From Martinezella rhizogenes (lineage in GTDB: Bacteria > Pseudomonadota > Alphaproteobacteria > Rhizobiales > Rhizobiaceae), in contig NZ_SGNY01000002.1 of assembly GCF_007002745.1 (NCBI RefSeq), positions 558,001 through 622,000 on the forward strand: 64,000 bases of DNA, written 5' to 3'. Shown piece by piece: positions 19,096 to 26,797 of the stretch (position 1 is its first letter; every line of letters begins with the position of its first letter). A program made the position numbers and the translations under genes. The notes under the pieces were generated by a model. It was not told where the DNA came from, made no database searches, and saw only the letters and a program-made list of their open reading frames with translations.

Positions 19096-20046
19096 ATGTT
19101 CAAACTTGCGCATATTTCAGACGTCCATTTGGGGCCACTGCCAAAACTCACTTTCCGGGAACTTGCATCCAAGCGTATCACCGGTTTCGTCAACTGGCAC
19201 CGCAACCGCCGCAAGCATCTCTTTACCGATACGCTGGAAAAGCTGCTCGACGATCTCGAGACAAAGTCACCGGATCATCTGGCTATTACCGGCGATCTCG
19301 TCAATCTTGCGACCGGCATTGAAATTCGCGCCGCCGCCGACTGGCTGGAGGAAGTGGGCGATCCTGAAAAAACATCCGTCGTTCCCGGCAATCATGACGC
19401 CTATGTTTCCGGCGCGCATGACAAGGCCATGCAGGCCTGGTATCCTTACGTGCGCGGCGATGGCGACCCGCCGGAATGGGACGATGACCGCAAGATTTTC
19501 CCCTATATGCGCGTGCGTGGCCCCGTGGCGCTGATCGGCTGCTCAACCTCGATTGCCACGCCGCCCTTTTCAGCCACCGGTTACTTCGGCAACCGGCAGG
19601 CGCGTGCCACGGCGGAACTTTTGAAAAAAGCTGGCGAACAGGGGCTGTTCCGCGTGGTGATGATCCATCACCCGCCCATCCGCGGCGCCACCGCCACCCA
19701 CAAACGCATGATCGGCATCCGCCGTTTCGCAGCGGCGCTGGGCGTCGGCGGCGCGGAACTCGTGCTGCATGGTCATACCCATCTCAACACGGTTTACTGG
19801 CTGAATACGCATCACGGGGAAGACCATATTCCGGTCGTCGGCATCGCCTCGGCCAGCCAGGGACCGGGTGGGGAAAAACCGCGCGCGGCCTATAATCTCT
19901 TCCACATTTCCGGTGGTCCCGGCACATGGAACGTTACCTGCGAACGGCACAGCCTTGATGAGACGGGGACGGGCGTGGCGCTGGAGGATGTGCGGGTGTT
20001 TTATGACAACGGGCGTCCGCTGGGGTTTTCGCGGCTGGGGGAATAG
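19096..20046 (+). CDS. Metallophosphoesterase
   Basis: This 316-aa calcineurin-like phosphoesterase shows all five metal-site blocks in order: HISDVHLG near the N-terminus, GDLVN, GNHD, the HHPP segment and the C-terminal GHTHLN. They coordinate a di-metal centre that hydrolyses phosphomono- or diesters. No signal peptide is visible, so it should be cytoplasmic. The substrate is unknown; cyclic nucleotide or lipid-phosphate candidates cannot be separated by sequence. A large inverted repeat lies just after its stop. Confidence 0.93.
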   Translation: MFKLAHISDVHLGPLPKLTFRELASKRITGFVNWHRNRRKHLFTDTLEKLLDDLETKSPDHLAITGDLVNLATGIEIRAAADWLEEVGDPEKTSVVPGNHDAYVSGAHDKAMQAWYPYVRGDGDPPEWDDDRKIFPYMRVRGPVALIGCSTSIATPPFSATGYFGNRQARATAELLKKAGEQGLFRVVMIHHPPIRGATATHKRMIGIRRFAAALGVGGAELVLHGHTHLNTVYWLNTHHGEDHIPVVGIASASQGPGGEKPRAAYNLFHISGGPGTWNVTCERHSLDETGTGVALEDVRVFYDNGRPLGFSRLGE

Positions 20047-20080
20047 CGGCCGCAACGTTGAAGGTTGGTGCGTGGGGCTT

Positions 20081-20238
20081 TACCCCCCTCTGCCCTGCCG
20101 GGCATCTCCCCCACAAGGGGGGAGATCGGCCAGAAGCACTATCGCCGTTCCATTCTTAAACATCGAGATGGCCGAGACCTTGCCGCTTGTCGATCTCCCC
20201 CCTTGTGGGGGAGATGCCCGGCAGGGCAGAGGGGGGTA
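20081..20238. repeat. 158-bp element with perfect 48-bp inverted repeat
   Basis: The arm 20081-20128 (beginning TACCCCCCTCTGCCCTGCCG) is an exact reverse complement of 20191-20238; a 62-bp spacer separates them. Each arm carries a further small palindrome (CTCCCCCACAAGGGGGGAG-type). It fills the space between the convergent metallophosphoesterase and leuA genes, where it would fold into a very long hairpin in either transcript. The arm sequence resembles widespread rhizobial intergenic repeats. Confidence 0.9.
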
Positions 20239-20261
20239 CCTTGCCCACCCTCAAGGCCCAC

Positions 20262-21971
20262 TTACCGCGCCCGCTCTTCCAGCACCCGATTGGCCGCCGA
20301 AACGATCGCCTCCAGCGAAGCCGCCACAATATTCGTATTGACCCCCGCCCCGAACAGCTTGCCGCCCGGATGCTCCATCTCGACATAGGCAATAGCCGAA
20401 GCATTCGAGCCATGCTGCAGCGAATGCTCCGAATAATCATTTACCGACAGGTCAATGCCGAGATAGACCGACAGCGCATTGATGAACCCGTCAATCGGGC
20501 CGGTTCCCTTGCCCTCGATGCGCTTCACCTCGCCATTATCGGTGATCTCGGCGGCAACGATGCGCACGCCCTTGAAATCGCCGGCCGGATAGGTGTGGTG
20601 ATCGACGAACTTGATGCGCGCCTTCGGCTGTGTCACGTAACGCTCGATAAAGCGCTCATAGATGCGCTTGGCCGGCAGTTCCACGCCCTCTTCATCGGTA
20701 ATGCGCTGGATATCCTCGCGGAACTCCACCTGCAGGTTGCGCGGCAGGTTGATGCCGTAATCCTGCTGCAGAATATAGGCGATGCCGCCCTTGCCGGATT
20801 GCGAATTGATGCGGATGATCGCCTCGTAGGAGCGGCCGACATCCTTCGGGTCGATCGGCAGATAGGGCACTTCCCAGACGGGATGGTTGGCGACCTTGAT
20901 CGCCTTCATGCCCTTGTTGATCGCATCCTGATGCGAGCCGGAAAAGGCCGTATAGACCAGTTCGCCGACATAAGGGTGGCGCTCGGGGATCGTCATCTCG
21001 TTGGAATATTCGTAAACCGCCTTGATGCGCTCGATATCGCGGCAATCCAGCTCCGGATCGACACCCTGCGTATACATGTTCAGCGCCAGCGTCACGACGT
21101 CGACATTGCCGGTGCGCTCGCCATTGCCGAACAGCGTGCCTTCGACGCGGTCCGCACCGGCCATCAGGCCGAGTTCGGTCGCAGCAATGCCGGTGCCGCG
21201 GTCGTTGTGCGGATGCAGCGAGATGATGACGTTTTCGCGATTATCGATATTGCGGCACATCCATTCGATCTGGTCGGCATAGATGTTTGGCGTCGCCATT
21301 TCCACCGTCGAAGGCAGGTTCAGGATCAGCTTGTTGTCGGCCGTCGGCTTCACAACCTCGACCACGGCGTTGCAGATTTCCAGCGCCACTTCCAGCTCGG
21401 TGCCGGTAAAGCTCTCAGGCGAATATTCGAAGCGGTAACCGCCGCCGGCCTTGGCCGCCATGTCGGTGATCATCTTGGCCGCATCGACGGCGATCTGCTT
21501 GATGCCGTGCACATCCTTGCCGAACACCACGCGGCGCTGCAGTTCCGAAGTGGAATTGTAGAAGTGGATGATCGGTTTGTTGGCGCCTTCCAGCGCCTCG
21601 AAGGTGCGGGTGATCAGCTCCGGGCGGCACTGTACCAGCACCTGCAGGGACACATCGTCAGGCACATTGCCTTCTTCCACACACCAGCGGGCGAAATCGA
21701 AATCCGTCTGCGAGGCGGAAGGAAAACCGATCTCGATTTCCTTGAAGCCCATTTCGAGCAGCAGCTTGAACATGCGGGCCTTGCGGTCGTGGCCCATGGG
21801 GTTGACCAGCGACTGGTTGCCGTCGCGCAGATCCACCGAACACCAGATCGGCGCTTTGTCGATGATCTTGCCCGGCCAGGTGCGGTCAGGGATGTTGATG
21901 GTCGGGTAAGGGCGATACTTCACGCTCGCGTCGTTCATGCCCTTGGAAATATTGGTGATCTTGCCGTCCAT
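20262..21971 (-). CDS. leuA: 2-isopropylmalate synthase
   Basis: This 569-aa enzyme condenses 3-methyl-2-oxobutanoate with acetyl-CoA, the first step of leucine synthesis. It is the long LeuA form: WCSVDLRDGNQSLVNPM carries the catalytic/metal Asp-Gly-Asn-Gln box, SLHPHNDRGTGIAA the metal His pair, and GNGERTGNVD a conserved loop. The C-terminal part (after about residue 430) is the allosteric LeuA dimer domain that normally binds leucine. AAGGAGG lies 7 nt before the ATG. Upstream lies a leucine-rich leader peptide with alternative hairpins, indicating attenuation. Confidence 0.97.
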   Translation of the reverse strand: MDGKITNISKGMNDASVKYRPYPTINIPDRTWPGKIIDKAPIWCSVDLRDGNQSLVNPMGHDRKARMFKLLLEMGFKEIEIGFPSASQTDFDFARWCVEEGNVPDDVSLQVLVQCRPELITRTFEALEGANKPIIHFYNSTSELQRRVVFGKDVHGIKQIAVDAAKMITDMAAKAGGGYRFEYSPESFTGTELEVALEICNAVVEVVKPTADNKLILNLPSTVEMATPNIYADQIEWMCRNIDNRENVIISLHPHNDRGTGIAATELGLMAGADRVEGTLFGNGERTGNVDVVTLALNMYTQGVDPELDCRDIERIKAVYEYSNEMTIPERHPYVGELVYTAFSGSHQDAINKGMKAIKVANHPVWEVPYLPIDPKDVGRSYEAIIRINSQSGKGGIAYILQQDYGINLPRNLQVEFREDIQRITDEEGVELPAKRIYERFIERYVTQPKARIKFVDHHTYPAGDFKGVRIVAAEITDNGEVKRIEGKGTGPIDGFINALSVYLGIDLSVNDYSEHSLQHGSNASAIAYVEMEHPGGKLFGAGVNTNIVAASLEAIVSAANRVLEERAR

Positions 21972-22069
21972 GTCGCTTCCTCCTTGCGCAGTCCGCGGGC
22001 TTCTTCAAGCCATCGGCGGATGCGCGGCCCTTGAGAGCCTAAATCCAGTATAAAATGAGATTTCGAGAT

Positions 22070-22114
22070 GAGGAGCGTTTGCGCCAGCGGGCTTTCGGCC
22101 GCCGGGCGCTCCTC
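22070..22114 (-). promoter_or_regulatory. Candidate leuA attenuator hairpin
   Basis: In the minus-strand transcript GAGGAGCG (22114-22107) pairs with CGCTCCTC (22077-22070), enclosing an inner GCGCC/GGCGC and GCGG/CCGC stem. The 5' part of the inner stem (CCCGGC, 22106-22101) can instead pair with GCCGGG (22126-22121) near the end of the leader ORF. These are the alternative structures expected for ribosome-mediated attenuation. The U-tract after it is weak (AUCUCGAAAUCUCAUUUUAU). Confidence 0.6.
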
Positions 22115-22232
22115 ACTGGACCCGGCAACCGCGTGTAAGGTCGAGGCTAAGAAGCGAGAGTGCACCGCACGGCGAGGCCTTCGCAGAAATCTGCGCGCTC
22201 ATGCCGAAAATGATTGCGATGCTGTTGCTCAT
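22113..22232 (-). CDS. leuL: Leucine leader peptide (leuA attenuation)
   Basis: This 39-codon ORF ends LSLLSLDLTRGCRVQ: five Leu codons within eight positions (CTC TCG CTT CTT AGC CTC GAC CTT), as expected for a sensor of charged leucyl-tRNA. The ATG at 22232 is preferred because a good promoter (TTGTCA-N17-TATACA) puts the transcription start at or next to this A, implying a leaderless mRNA; no Shine-Dalgarno sequence is present. A shorter start at 22202 is possible. The stop codon overlaps the base of the attenuator hairpin. Confidence 0.7.
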   Translation of the reverse strand: MSNSIAIIFGMSAQISAKASPCGALSLLSLDLTRGCRVQ

Positions 22233-22239
22233 GGCGACG

Positions 22240-22268
22240 TGTATAAACAGCGACTGGCAGTCTGACAA
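22240..22268 (-). promoter_or_regulatory. Predicted leuL-leuA promoter
   Basis: Read on the minus strand: -35 TTGTCA (22268-22263), 17-bp spacer, -10 TATACA (22245-22240). Seven bases separate the -10 box from the ATG of the leader ORF, the same distance seen before trpL in this window. It lies between the end of brnA and leuL. Confidence 0.6.
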
Positions 22269-22288
22269 GTGATCTTGTGATGACCGGC

Positions 22289-22531
22289 TTATTTTACGTG
22301 ACGGCCAGTCTCCAGTCTTTCGGCGATCCACAATTTGACAAGTGACTGTCGTGTCACACCGAGGCGCCGCGCTTCATTGTCGAGATCGTTGACGACCCAA
22401 GTCGGAAAATCGATATTCACGCGCTTGGGTTCGATGTTCAGATGCCGAGCCGTCGACCAGTCGAGATATTCGCTGATGTCTTCGCCATCATCGGCCATCC
22501 TGTCGAATTCTTCTGCGCTTATTGTCTTCAT
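22289..22531 (-). CDS. brnA: BrnA-type antitoxin
   Basis: This 80-aa protein has an acidic N-terminal half (MKTISAEEFDRMADDGEDISEYLDWSTAR) that should wrap the toxin and a C-terminal ribbon-helix-helix DNA-binding part (RVNIDFPTWVVNDLDNEARRLGVTRQSLVKLWIAERL), the BrnA arrangement. It lies downstream of, and overlaps by 44 bp, the brnT gene, so toxin and antitoxin are co-translated. BrnA proteins normally autorepress the operon. No neighbouring mobile element is seen. Confidence 0.88.
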   Translation of the reverse strand: MKTISAEEFDRMADDGEDISEYLDWSTARHLNIEPKRVNIDFPTWVVNDLDNEARRLGVTRQSLVKLWIAERLETGRHVK

Positions 22532-22781
22532 AGTGATGCCTCTCTAACTCCCGGACACGACGCACGGAAATGATGCGAATACGGCCGCCCCGCAGTGTGT
22601 GGACAGCCAACCATAGCTTCTCCCCGAGAAGCGCGATGAGCGCAAACCGCTCTTCGCCAATACCGTGGGCGGCAACCGTCAAACCATATTTATCGTGCCA
22701 CAATGCCTGCGCATCGACAAAATCGATGCCGTGCTTGTCTTTATTGCCAGCGCTCTTTACCGGATCAAATTCGAATACCAT
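22488..22781 (-). CDS. brnT: BrnT-type ribonuclease toxin
   Basis: This 97-aa protein starts with FEFDPVKSAGNKDKHGIDFVDAQALW, the BrnT signature (F-x-x-D-x-x-K-x-x-x-N-x-x-K-H-G), and ends with RIISVRRVRELERHHYE, containing the conserved R-x-x-x-x-E-x-x-x-Y cluster. BrnT is a RelE-fold RNase that arrests growth when BrnA is lost. The extra C-terminal residues (DNKRRRIRQDGR) overlap the antitoxin gene. Toxin-first order is usual for this family. Confidence 0.88.
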   Translation of the reverse strand: MVFEFDPVKSAGNKDKHGIDFVDAQALWHDKYGLTVAAHGIGEERFALIALLGEKLWLAVHTLRGGRIRIISVRRVRELERHHYEDNKRRRIRQDGR

Positions 22782-22817
22782 GAGAATATAATATAAAAAC
22801 TATACCGTTTCCACCAT

Positions 22818-23996
22818 CTAACCACGCTTCACTACCCGCTGCAACGCCATCATCAGCCCGCCACCGATAAGCCCCCAGAATGCACCGGAAACGCCGGCGA
22901 AAGACAGGCCCGAGGCCGTAATGAGAAAGGTGATCGCCGCCGCCTCGCGGGTTTCCTGCTCCTTGAAGGCCGCGACGGCGGAACCGGAAAAGGCGCCGAC
23001 CAGTGCCAGCCCCGCCACCGCCTGAATTAGGATGGGCGGCGCCAGAGCCACGAAGGCCGTGACCACACCGGCCAACAGACCGAAGATGATGTAACCGACA
23101 CCGCCAATGATCGCTGCCCAATAGCGCCGTTTGGGGTCCGCATGGGCGTCCTCGCCCGCGCACATAGCCGCGGTGATCGCTGCGAGATTGACGGCATGGC
23201 CGCCGAAGGGTGCGGAAAGCAGCGAGAAGAAACCCGTCGTGGCGAAGAGTGGACCAGGCTGCGGATCGTAATGATTGACCTTCAGCACCGCGATGCCGGG
23301 AATGTTCTGCGAGGCCATGGTAACGATGAACAGCGGCAGCGCGATGGAGACGACGGCGTGCAGGCTGAAGACCGGCGTCACCCATTCCATCGGCGGCGTC
23401 AGCGATTGCGCCACGCTATCAAGCGCCCCCGCCGGAATATCGACGCCGAAGATCATGACAAGTACGAAGGCGGCAAGGGCGGCAGGCACGGCGAAAAGCC
23501 GCCTGAAGGCTCCCACCACGATCCAGGCAAGAATGATCGGCAAACCAAGCGCCGGGTTAAAGCCGATCGCCTTTACCGGCGCAAAGCACAGGCCGATGAT
23601 GACACCTGACAGCATGGCATTGGCGAGCGGCGCGGGAATGGAGGCGACCGCGCGCCCGAGCGGCTTGAACAGGCCGGCGATGATGATCAGCACGGCGCAG
23701 ATGATGAACCCGCCCACCGCCGCCGGAAACCCGCCCTCGATCACACCGGTGGTTGCCAGAAGGGCCGCACCCGGCGTCGACCAGGCAATGCTGACCGGCA
23801 GCCGGGTGGTGGCGGAAAGAACGATGGCGCAAAGCCCCATCGCCACCGAAAGCGCCATCAGCCCGGAGGCCGCCTCGAAATCCGTCGCGCCGACGGCTTT
23901 GAGGCCCTGCAACACGACGGCAAAGGAGCTGGCAAAACCGACAAAGGCGGTAAGGCATCCCATGAACAGGCTCTGGACGGAAAAATCTTTCAGCAT
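22818..23996 (-). CDS. BenE-family benzoate/H+ symporter-like transporter
   Basis: This 392-aa integral membrane protein has about 11-12 hydrophobic helices. It begins MLKDFSVQSLFMGCLTAFVGFASSFAVVLQGLKAVGA, and RLPVSIAWSTPGAALLATTG is the BenE-family substrate-site segment. The ATG at 23996 fits the family N-terminus; the 37 residues that an upstream start would add are Pro/Cys-rich and unlike BenE. It probably imports an aromatic acid or similar anion; no catabolic genes adjoin it, so benzoate itself is only a family guess. Confidence 0.85.
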   Translation of the reverse strand: MLKDFSVQSLFMGCLTAFVGFASSFAVVLQGLKAVGATDFEAASGLMALSVAMGLCAIVLSATTRLPVSIAWSTPGAALLATTGVIEGGFPAAVGGFIICAVLIIIAGLFKPLGRAVASIPAPLANAMLSGVIIGLCFAPVKAIGFNPALGLPIILAWIVVGAFRRLFAVPAALAAFVLVMIFGVDIPAGALDSVAQSLTPPMEWVTPVFSLHAVVSIALPLFIVTMASQNIPGIAVLKVNHYDPQPGPLFATTGFFSLLSAPFGGHAVNLAAITAAMCAGEDAHADPKRRYWAAIIGGVGYIIFGLLAGVVTAFVALAPPILIQAVAGLALVGAFSGSAVAAFKEQETREAAAITFLITASGLSFAGVSGAFWGLIGGGLMMALQRVVKRG

Positions 23997-24277
23997 GAAG
24001 CACTCTGCGGGCCTGCTGCCAGTCGCAAGAACCGCAACGGACGGCGGGGCGACAGGCAGGAACAAAATTTGAAGCGTAGGGCGCGAATCCGGACAGCGCG
24101 ACACGCTTTGGATGAAGCATGACTATATTCAGGATCAAAAAAGACAAGGCTTGGCAAGATGAGCCGCCGGACTTCAGGTACGGAGATACGGAAAACGTCA
24201 TCAAAGTTTAGCGGCAGGGCGCTAATCCTCGCGGCATCCATCCCAACAGGGCAGCCGCCACAAGAAGGATCGTCTCC

Positions 24278-25360
24278 ATGTTTCGCATCGCCGCCATCGC
24301 CGCATTCTGCCTTGTGGCCCTTCCGGCCGCCGCCCAGACCCCGCCACCGCCAGCCTTTCTCGGCCAGATCGTCGTGCCCTCCGGCCTATCCATCAATGGC
24401 GTTGCTTTCGGCGGCATTTCCGATCTGACTTTTGATAGCGAAACCGGCCGTTATCTGGCCATTTCCGATGACCGTGTCGAAAAAGGCCCAGCCCGTTATT
24501 ACGAACTGGAACTGGCCGTGACGGAAGGTGCCGTCACGCTGAACATCGCCGCCACCCGCGAATTGAAGGACGAGACCGGCGCAGCCTTCGCGCTGAAGGG
24601 CATCGACGCCGAAGGCATCGCACTCGACCGCAAGGCCGGCAAGCTCTACTGGTCGTCCGAACGCGACCTGAAAAACCAGCCGGCGATCTATGTCTCGAAC
24701 CTCGATGGCAGCGATGTAAGGCGGCTGGAACTGCCCGAGGCCTATCTCGTCAATGATGCAAAGACGAGAGGCGTGCAGAATAATCTCGGCTTTGAGGGGC
24801 TAACGCTGACATCCGGCAAGCTCATCGCCGCCACGGAAAACGCGCTGACCCAGGATGGCCAGAAGGCCACCCCGCAGGCCGGCAGCCCGTCCCGCATTCT
24901 CGTCATCGACACGGCGACACTGACGCCGGTTGCCGAACATGTCTATGTCACCGAGGCGATCTCGAAGACCCCGACAGCCGCCGAACCGAAATATAACGAC
25001 AATGGTCTCTCCGCCATCGCCGCCATGCCGGATGGCCGGTTTGTCACGGTGGAGCGCAATTTCGCTTCCGGCGTCGGCAACCATATCCGCTTTTTCATTG
25101 CCGACCTGTCCGGCGCGGAAAACATCCTCGGCAAGGACAAGATAGAGGCGGCGAATGTGCGCGCCGTATCGAAAACCCCGTGGTTCGAGATCAACGAAGG
25201 CGATTTCGGTCTCGACATCGACAATATCGAAAGCTTCGCCTTCGGACCGGTGGTGGATGGCAAGCAGCTTTTCGTCATCGCCTCGGACGACAATTTCAAT
25301 GCGGGCAAGCAGTTCACCCAGTTCGCGGCCTTCGCAATTCCCGCCAATCTGGGTCAATGA
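24278..25360 (+). CDS. Exported esterase-like activity of phytase family protein
   Basis: This 360-aa protein has a Sec signal peptide (MFRIAAIAAFCLVALPAAAQT, cleavage near AAA-Q) and the body of the phytase-like esterase family: GISDLTFDSETGRYLAISDDR, ALKGIDAEGIALDRKAGKLYWSSE, NNLGFEGLTLT and the C-terminal DNIESFAFGPVVDGKQLFVIASDDNFN. It should be a periplasmic beta-propeller-like hydrolase; the biological substrate is not known for the family. GAAGGA precedes the ATG. It is convergent with the NrsF gene. Confidence 0.85.
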   Translation: MFRIAAIAAFCLVALPAAAQTPPPPAFLGQIVVPSGLSINGVAFGGISDLTFDSETGRYLAISDDRVEKGPARYYELELAVTEGAVTLNIAATRELKDETGAAFALKGIDAEGIALDRKAGKLYWSSERDLKNQPAIYVSNLDGSDVRRLELPEAYLVNDAKTRGVQNNLGFEGLTLTSGKLIAATENALTQDGQKATPQAGSPSRILVIDTATLTPVAEHVYVTEAISKTPTAAEPKYNDNGLSAIAAMPDGRFVTVERNFASGVGNHIRFFIADLSGAENILGKDKIEAANVRAVSKTPWFEINEGDFGLDIDNIESFAFGPVVDGKQLFVIASDDNFNAGKQFTQFAAFAIPANLGQ

Positions 25361-25421
25361 AATCCGTGACGACAGGAGATACCGGCTCCGGACCACGTTC
25401 GGAGCCGGCAAGGAGCGCCTT

Positions 25422-26066
25422 TCACCAGCGAAGAAAACGGGAACCCGCAAAGGCGCCGATCAGGCCCATCATGAGAATGCCAAGCGAATACCAGATCAAT
25501 ACGAATGCCATGCCGTTTTCGGTGCAGAACCAGGAATAAACCCACGCTCCGGCCGCACCCGCTGCAAGGCCACCGACAAAACCGGCAAGCGTCGGGTCAG
25601 CCGGGGCGGCGCGTTTGAGAACGGCGAAATTCGCCAAAAAGACGGGAACCGAAAAAGCCGCGATCAGAAACGGGCAATGCAGCGCCGACCGCCCCAGAAT
25701 AAGGGCGCGATAACTACCCGGCACGGCAAAACCGAGCTGGACAAGCGCTATCGCCACCATCGCGACGAAAATCAGCGCAAGCCAAACGAAGAAAAGACCG
25801 CTGTCCCCATCGGGGCTGGCAAGGCGTCTGACGGCGACAAATGCAGCCACGGCCAGCAGGGCGTTGTAGGCAGACTTGATCCAGAAACCCAGTTCGGTGA
25901 AGGCATCATCCATATCGACGCGCAGCCCGAGAATGACGAGCATCAGCAACAGCGAAATGCCAAGCGCGGGCAGAACCGCAAGCACGAGCCTGCGCTCCAT
26001 CGCAAAAGCGGGCACGGGCCTGAGGTCACCCGCCAGTTGGTCAATCATGTCGTCCGTCTTTCTCAC
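25422..26066 (-). CDS. NrsF-like (DUF1109) membrane anti-sigma factor
   Basis: This 214-aa protein has a short cytosolic N-terminus (MRKTDDMIDQLAGDLRPVP) and six hydrophobic helices, the DUF1109/NrsF architecture. In Caulobacter, NrsF holds the ECF factor SigF at the membrane and releases it under heavy-metal (chromate/cadmium) stress. Its start overlaps the sigma gene stop by 4 bp, so the pair is co-translated. Cys residues within or next to helices (HCPFL, WFCTENG) could be the sensing thiols; this is an inference. Confidence 0.9.
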   Translation of the reverse strand: MRKTDDMIDQLAGDLRPVPAFAMERRLVLAVLPALGISLLLMLVILGLRVDMDDAFTELGFWIKSAYNALLAVAAFVAVRRLASPDGDSGLFFVWLALIFVAMVAIALVQLGFAVPGSYRALILGRSALHCPFLIAAFSVPVFLANFAVLKRAAPADPTLAGFVGGLAAGAAGAWVYSWFCTENGMAFVLIWYSLGILMMGLIGAFAGSRFLRW

Positions 26067-26611
26067 GAATCTCCCCGCAATTTTGCCGCCAGGACTTTCA
26101 GTGTCCTGTGAATACCGACCCTTGCCGCAAGCTCGGTCTGGCCGGATTTTTTTGCCGCTTCGGCAATCGACTGCCCTTCAAGCTTCACATTGCGAATGAG
26201 GTCGCGTTGCCGTTCCGGCAAGTCGTCGAGCAGCCGTTCCACATCCATGCGTGCCGTCACCGCATCGATGGTTGGCTCGGCCTCCAGCGTCTCATCGAGC
26301 TCCACTTCCGCCAGCATGCGCCCACCCCTGCCACGATAGTGGTCGATGAGCTTGTAACGGGCGATCGAAAAAAACCAGGCCGTGAAAGGTCGCGCACGAT
26401 CATAGGTCCCCCGTTTGGCGTGAAGCGACAACAGGGTTTCCTGTACAAGATCCTCCACATCGCCTCTGGAAGTGGAGGCCATGCGCCGCCCATAATAGGC
26501 GATAAGCAGCCGGCGCAAGGCGTGGAGCAAATGCCTGTAGGCGCTATCGTCCCCGTCAAGGGAACGCAGCATCAGTATCTTTAATGTTTCTTCCGAAAGG
26601 CTGCCTGTCAT
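26063..26611 (-). CDS. ECF sigma factor, partner of NrsF
   Basis: This 182-aa protein has sigma region 2 (DVEDLVQETLLSLHAKRGTYDRARPFTAWFFSIARYKLIDHYR) and region 4 (LPERQRDLIRNVKLEGQSIAEAA, then a HTH ending RVGIHRTLKVLAAKL). The open frame extends far upstream, but the sigma homology begins with MTGSLSEETLKILM at 26611. A GTAACA/CGAA promoter-like sequence upstream (26628-26652) is echoed before the divergent MXKDX gene, suggesting autoregulation. It is probably a SigF-type metal or oxidative stress sigma factor. Confidence 0.92.
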   Translation of the reverse strand: MTGSLSEETLKILMLRSLDGDDSAYRHLLHALRRLLIAYYGRRMASTSRGDVEDLVQETLLSLHAKRGTYDRARPFTAWFFSIARYKLIDHYRGRGGRMLAEVELDETLEAEPTIDAVTARMDVERLLDDLPERQRDLIRNVKLEGQSIAEAAKKSGQTELAARVGIHRTLKVLAAKLRGDS

Positions 26612-26627
26612 CGTCACTATCGGGTTA

Positions 26628-26652
26628 TTCGCAGTCCGCAGGATATTGTTAC
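26628..26652 (-). promoter_or_regulatory. Putative ECF-type promoter of the sigma/nrsF operon
   Basis: On the minus strand GTAAC (26652-26648) is followed after 16 nt by CGAA (26631-26628). Caulobacter SigF promoters are described, from memory, as GTAACC-N16-CGAA; counted from the full hexamer GTAACA the spacer here is 15. Confidence 0.5.
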
Positions 26653-26706
26653 ATAATGGCTTAAAAATAATCTCGCCCGAATATGCTCTCACAAGCACGT
26701 GAAGCT

Positions 26707-26732
26707 GTAACGATGGGCCGTTTCCGACCGAA
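26707..26732 (+). promoter_or_regulatory. Putative ECF-type promoter of the MXKDX gene
   Basis: GTAACG at 26707-26712, a 16-nt spacer and CGAA at 26729-26732 match a SigF-like ECF promoter. It is 66 bp before the ATG at 26798 and faces away from the sigma-factor gene. Confidence 0.55.
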
Positions 26733-26797
26733 TGGACAGTCGTGAGCCCCCGGCACAACGCTGGCGGACATAAAAGGACGTCCAGAGGAGATCTTTC

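Noticed and set aside
20187..22034. 615-codon plus-strand frame
   Set aside because: Complete shadow of leuA, beginning inside the inverted repeat.
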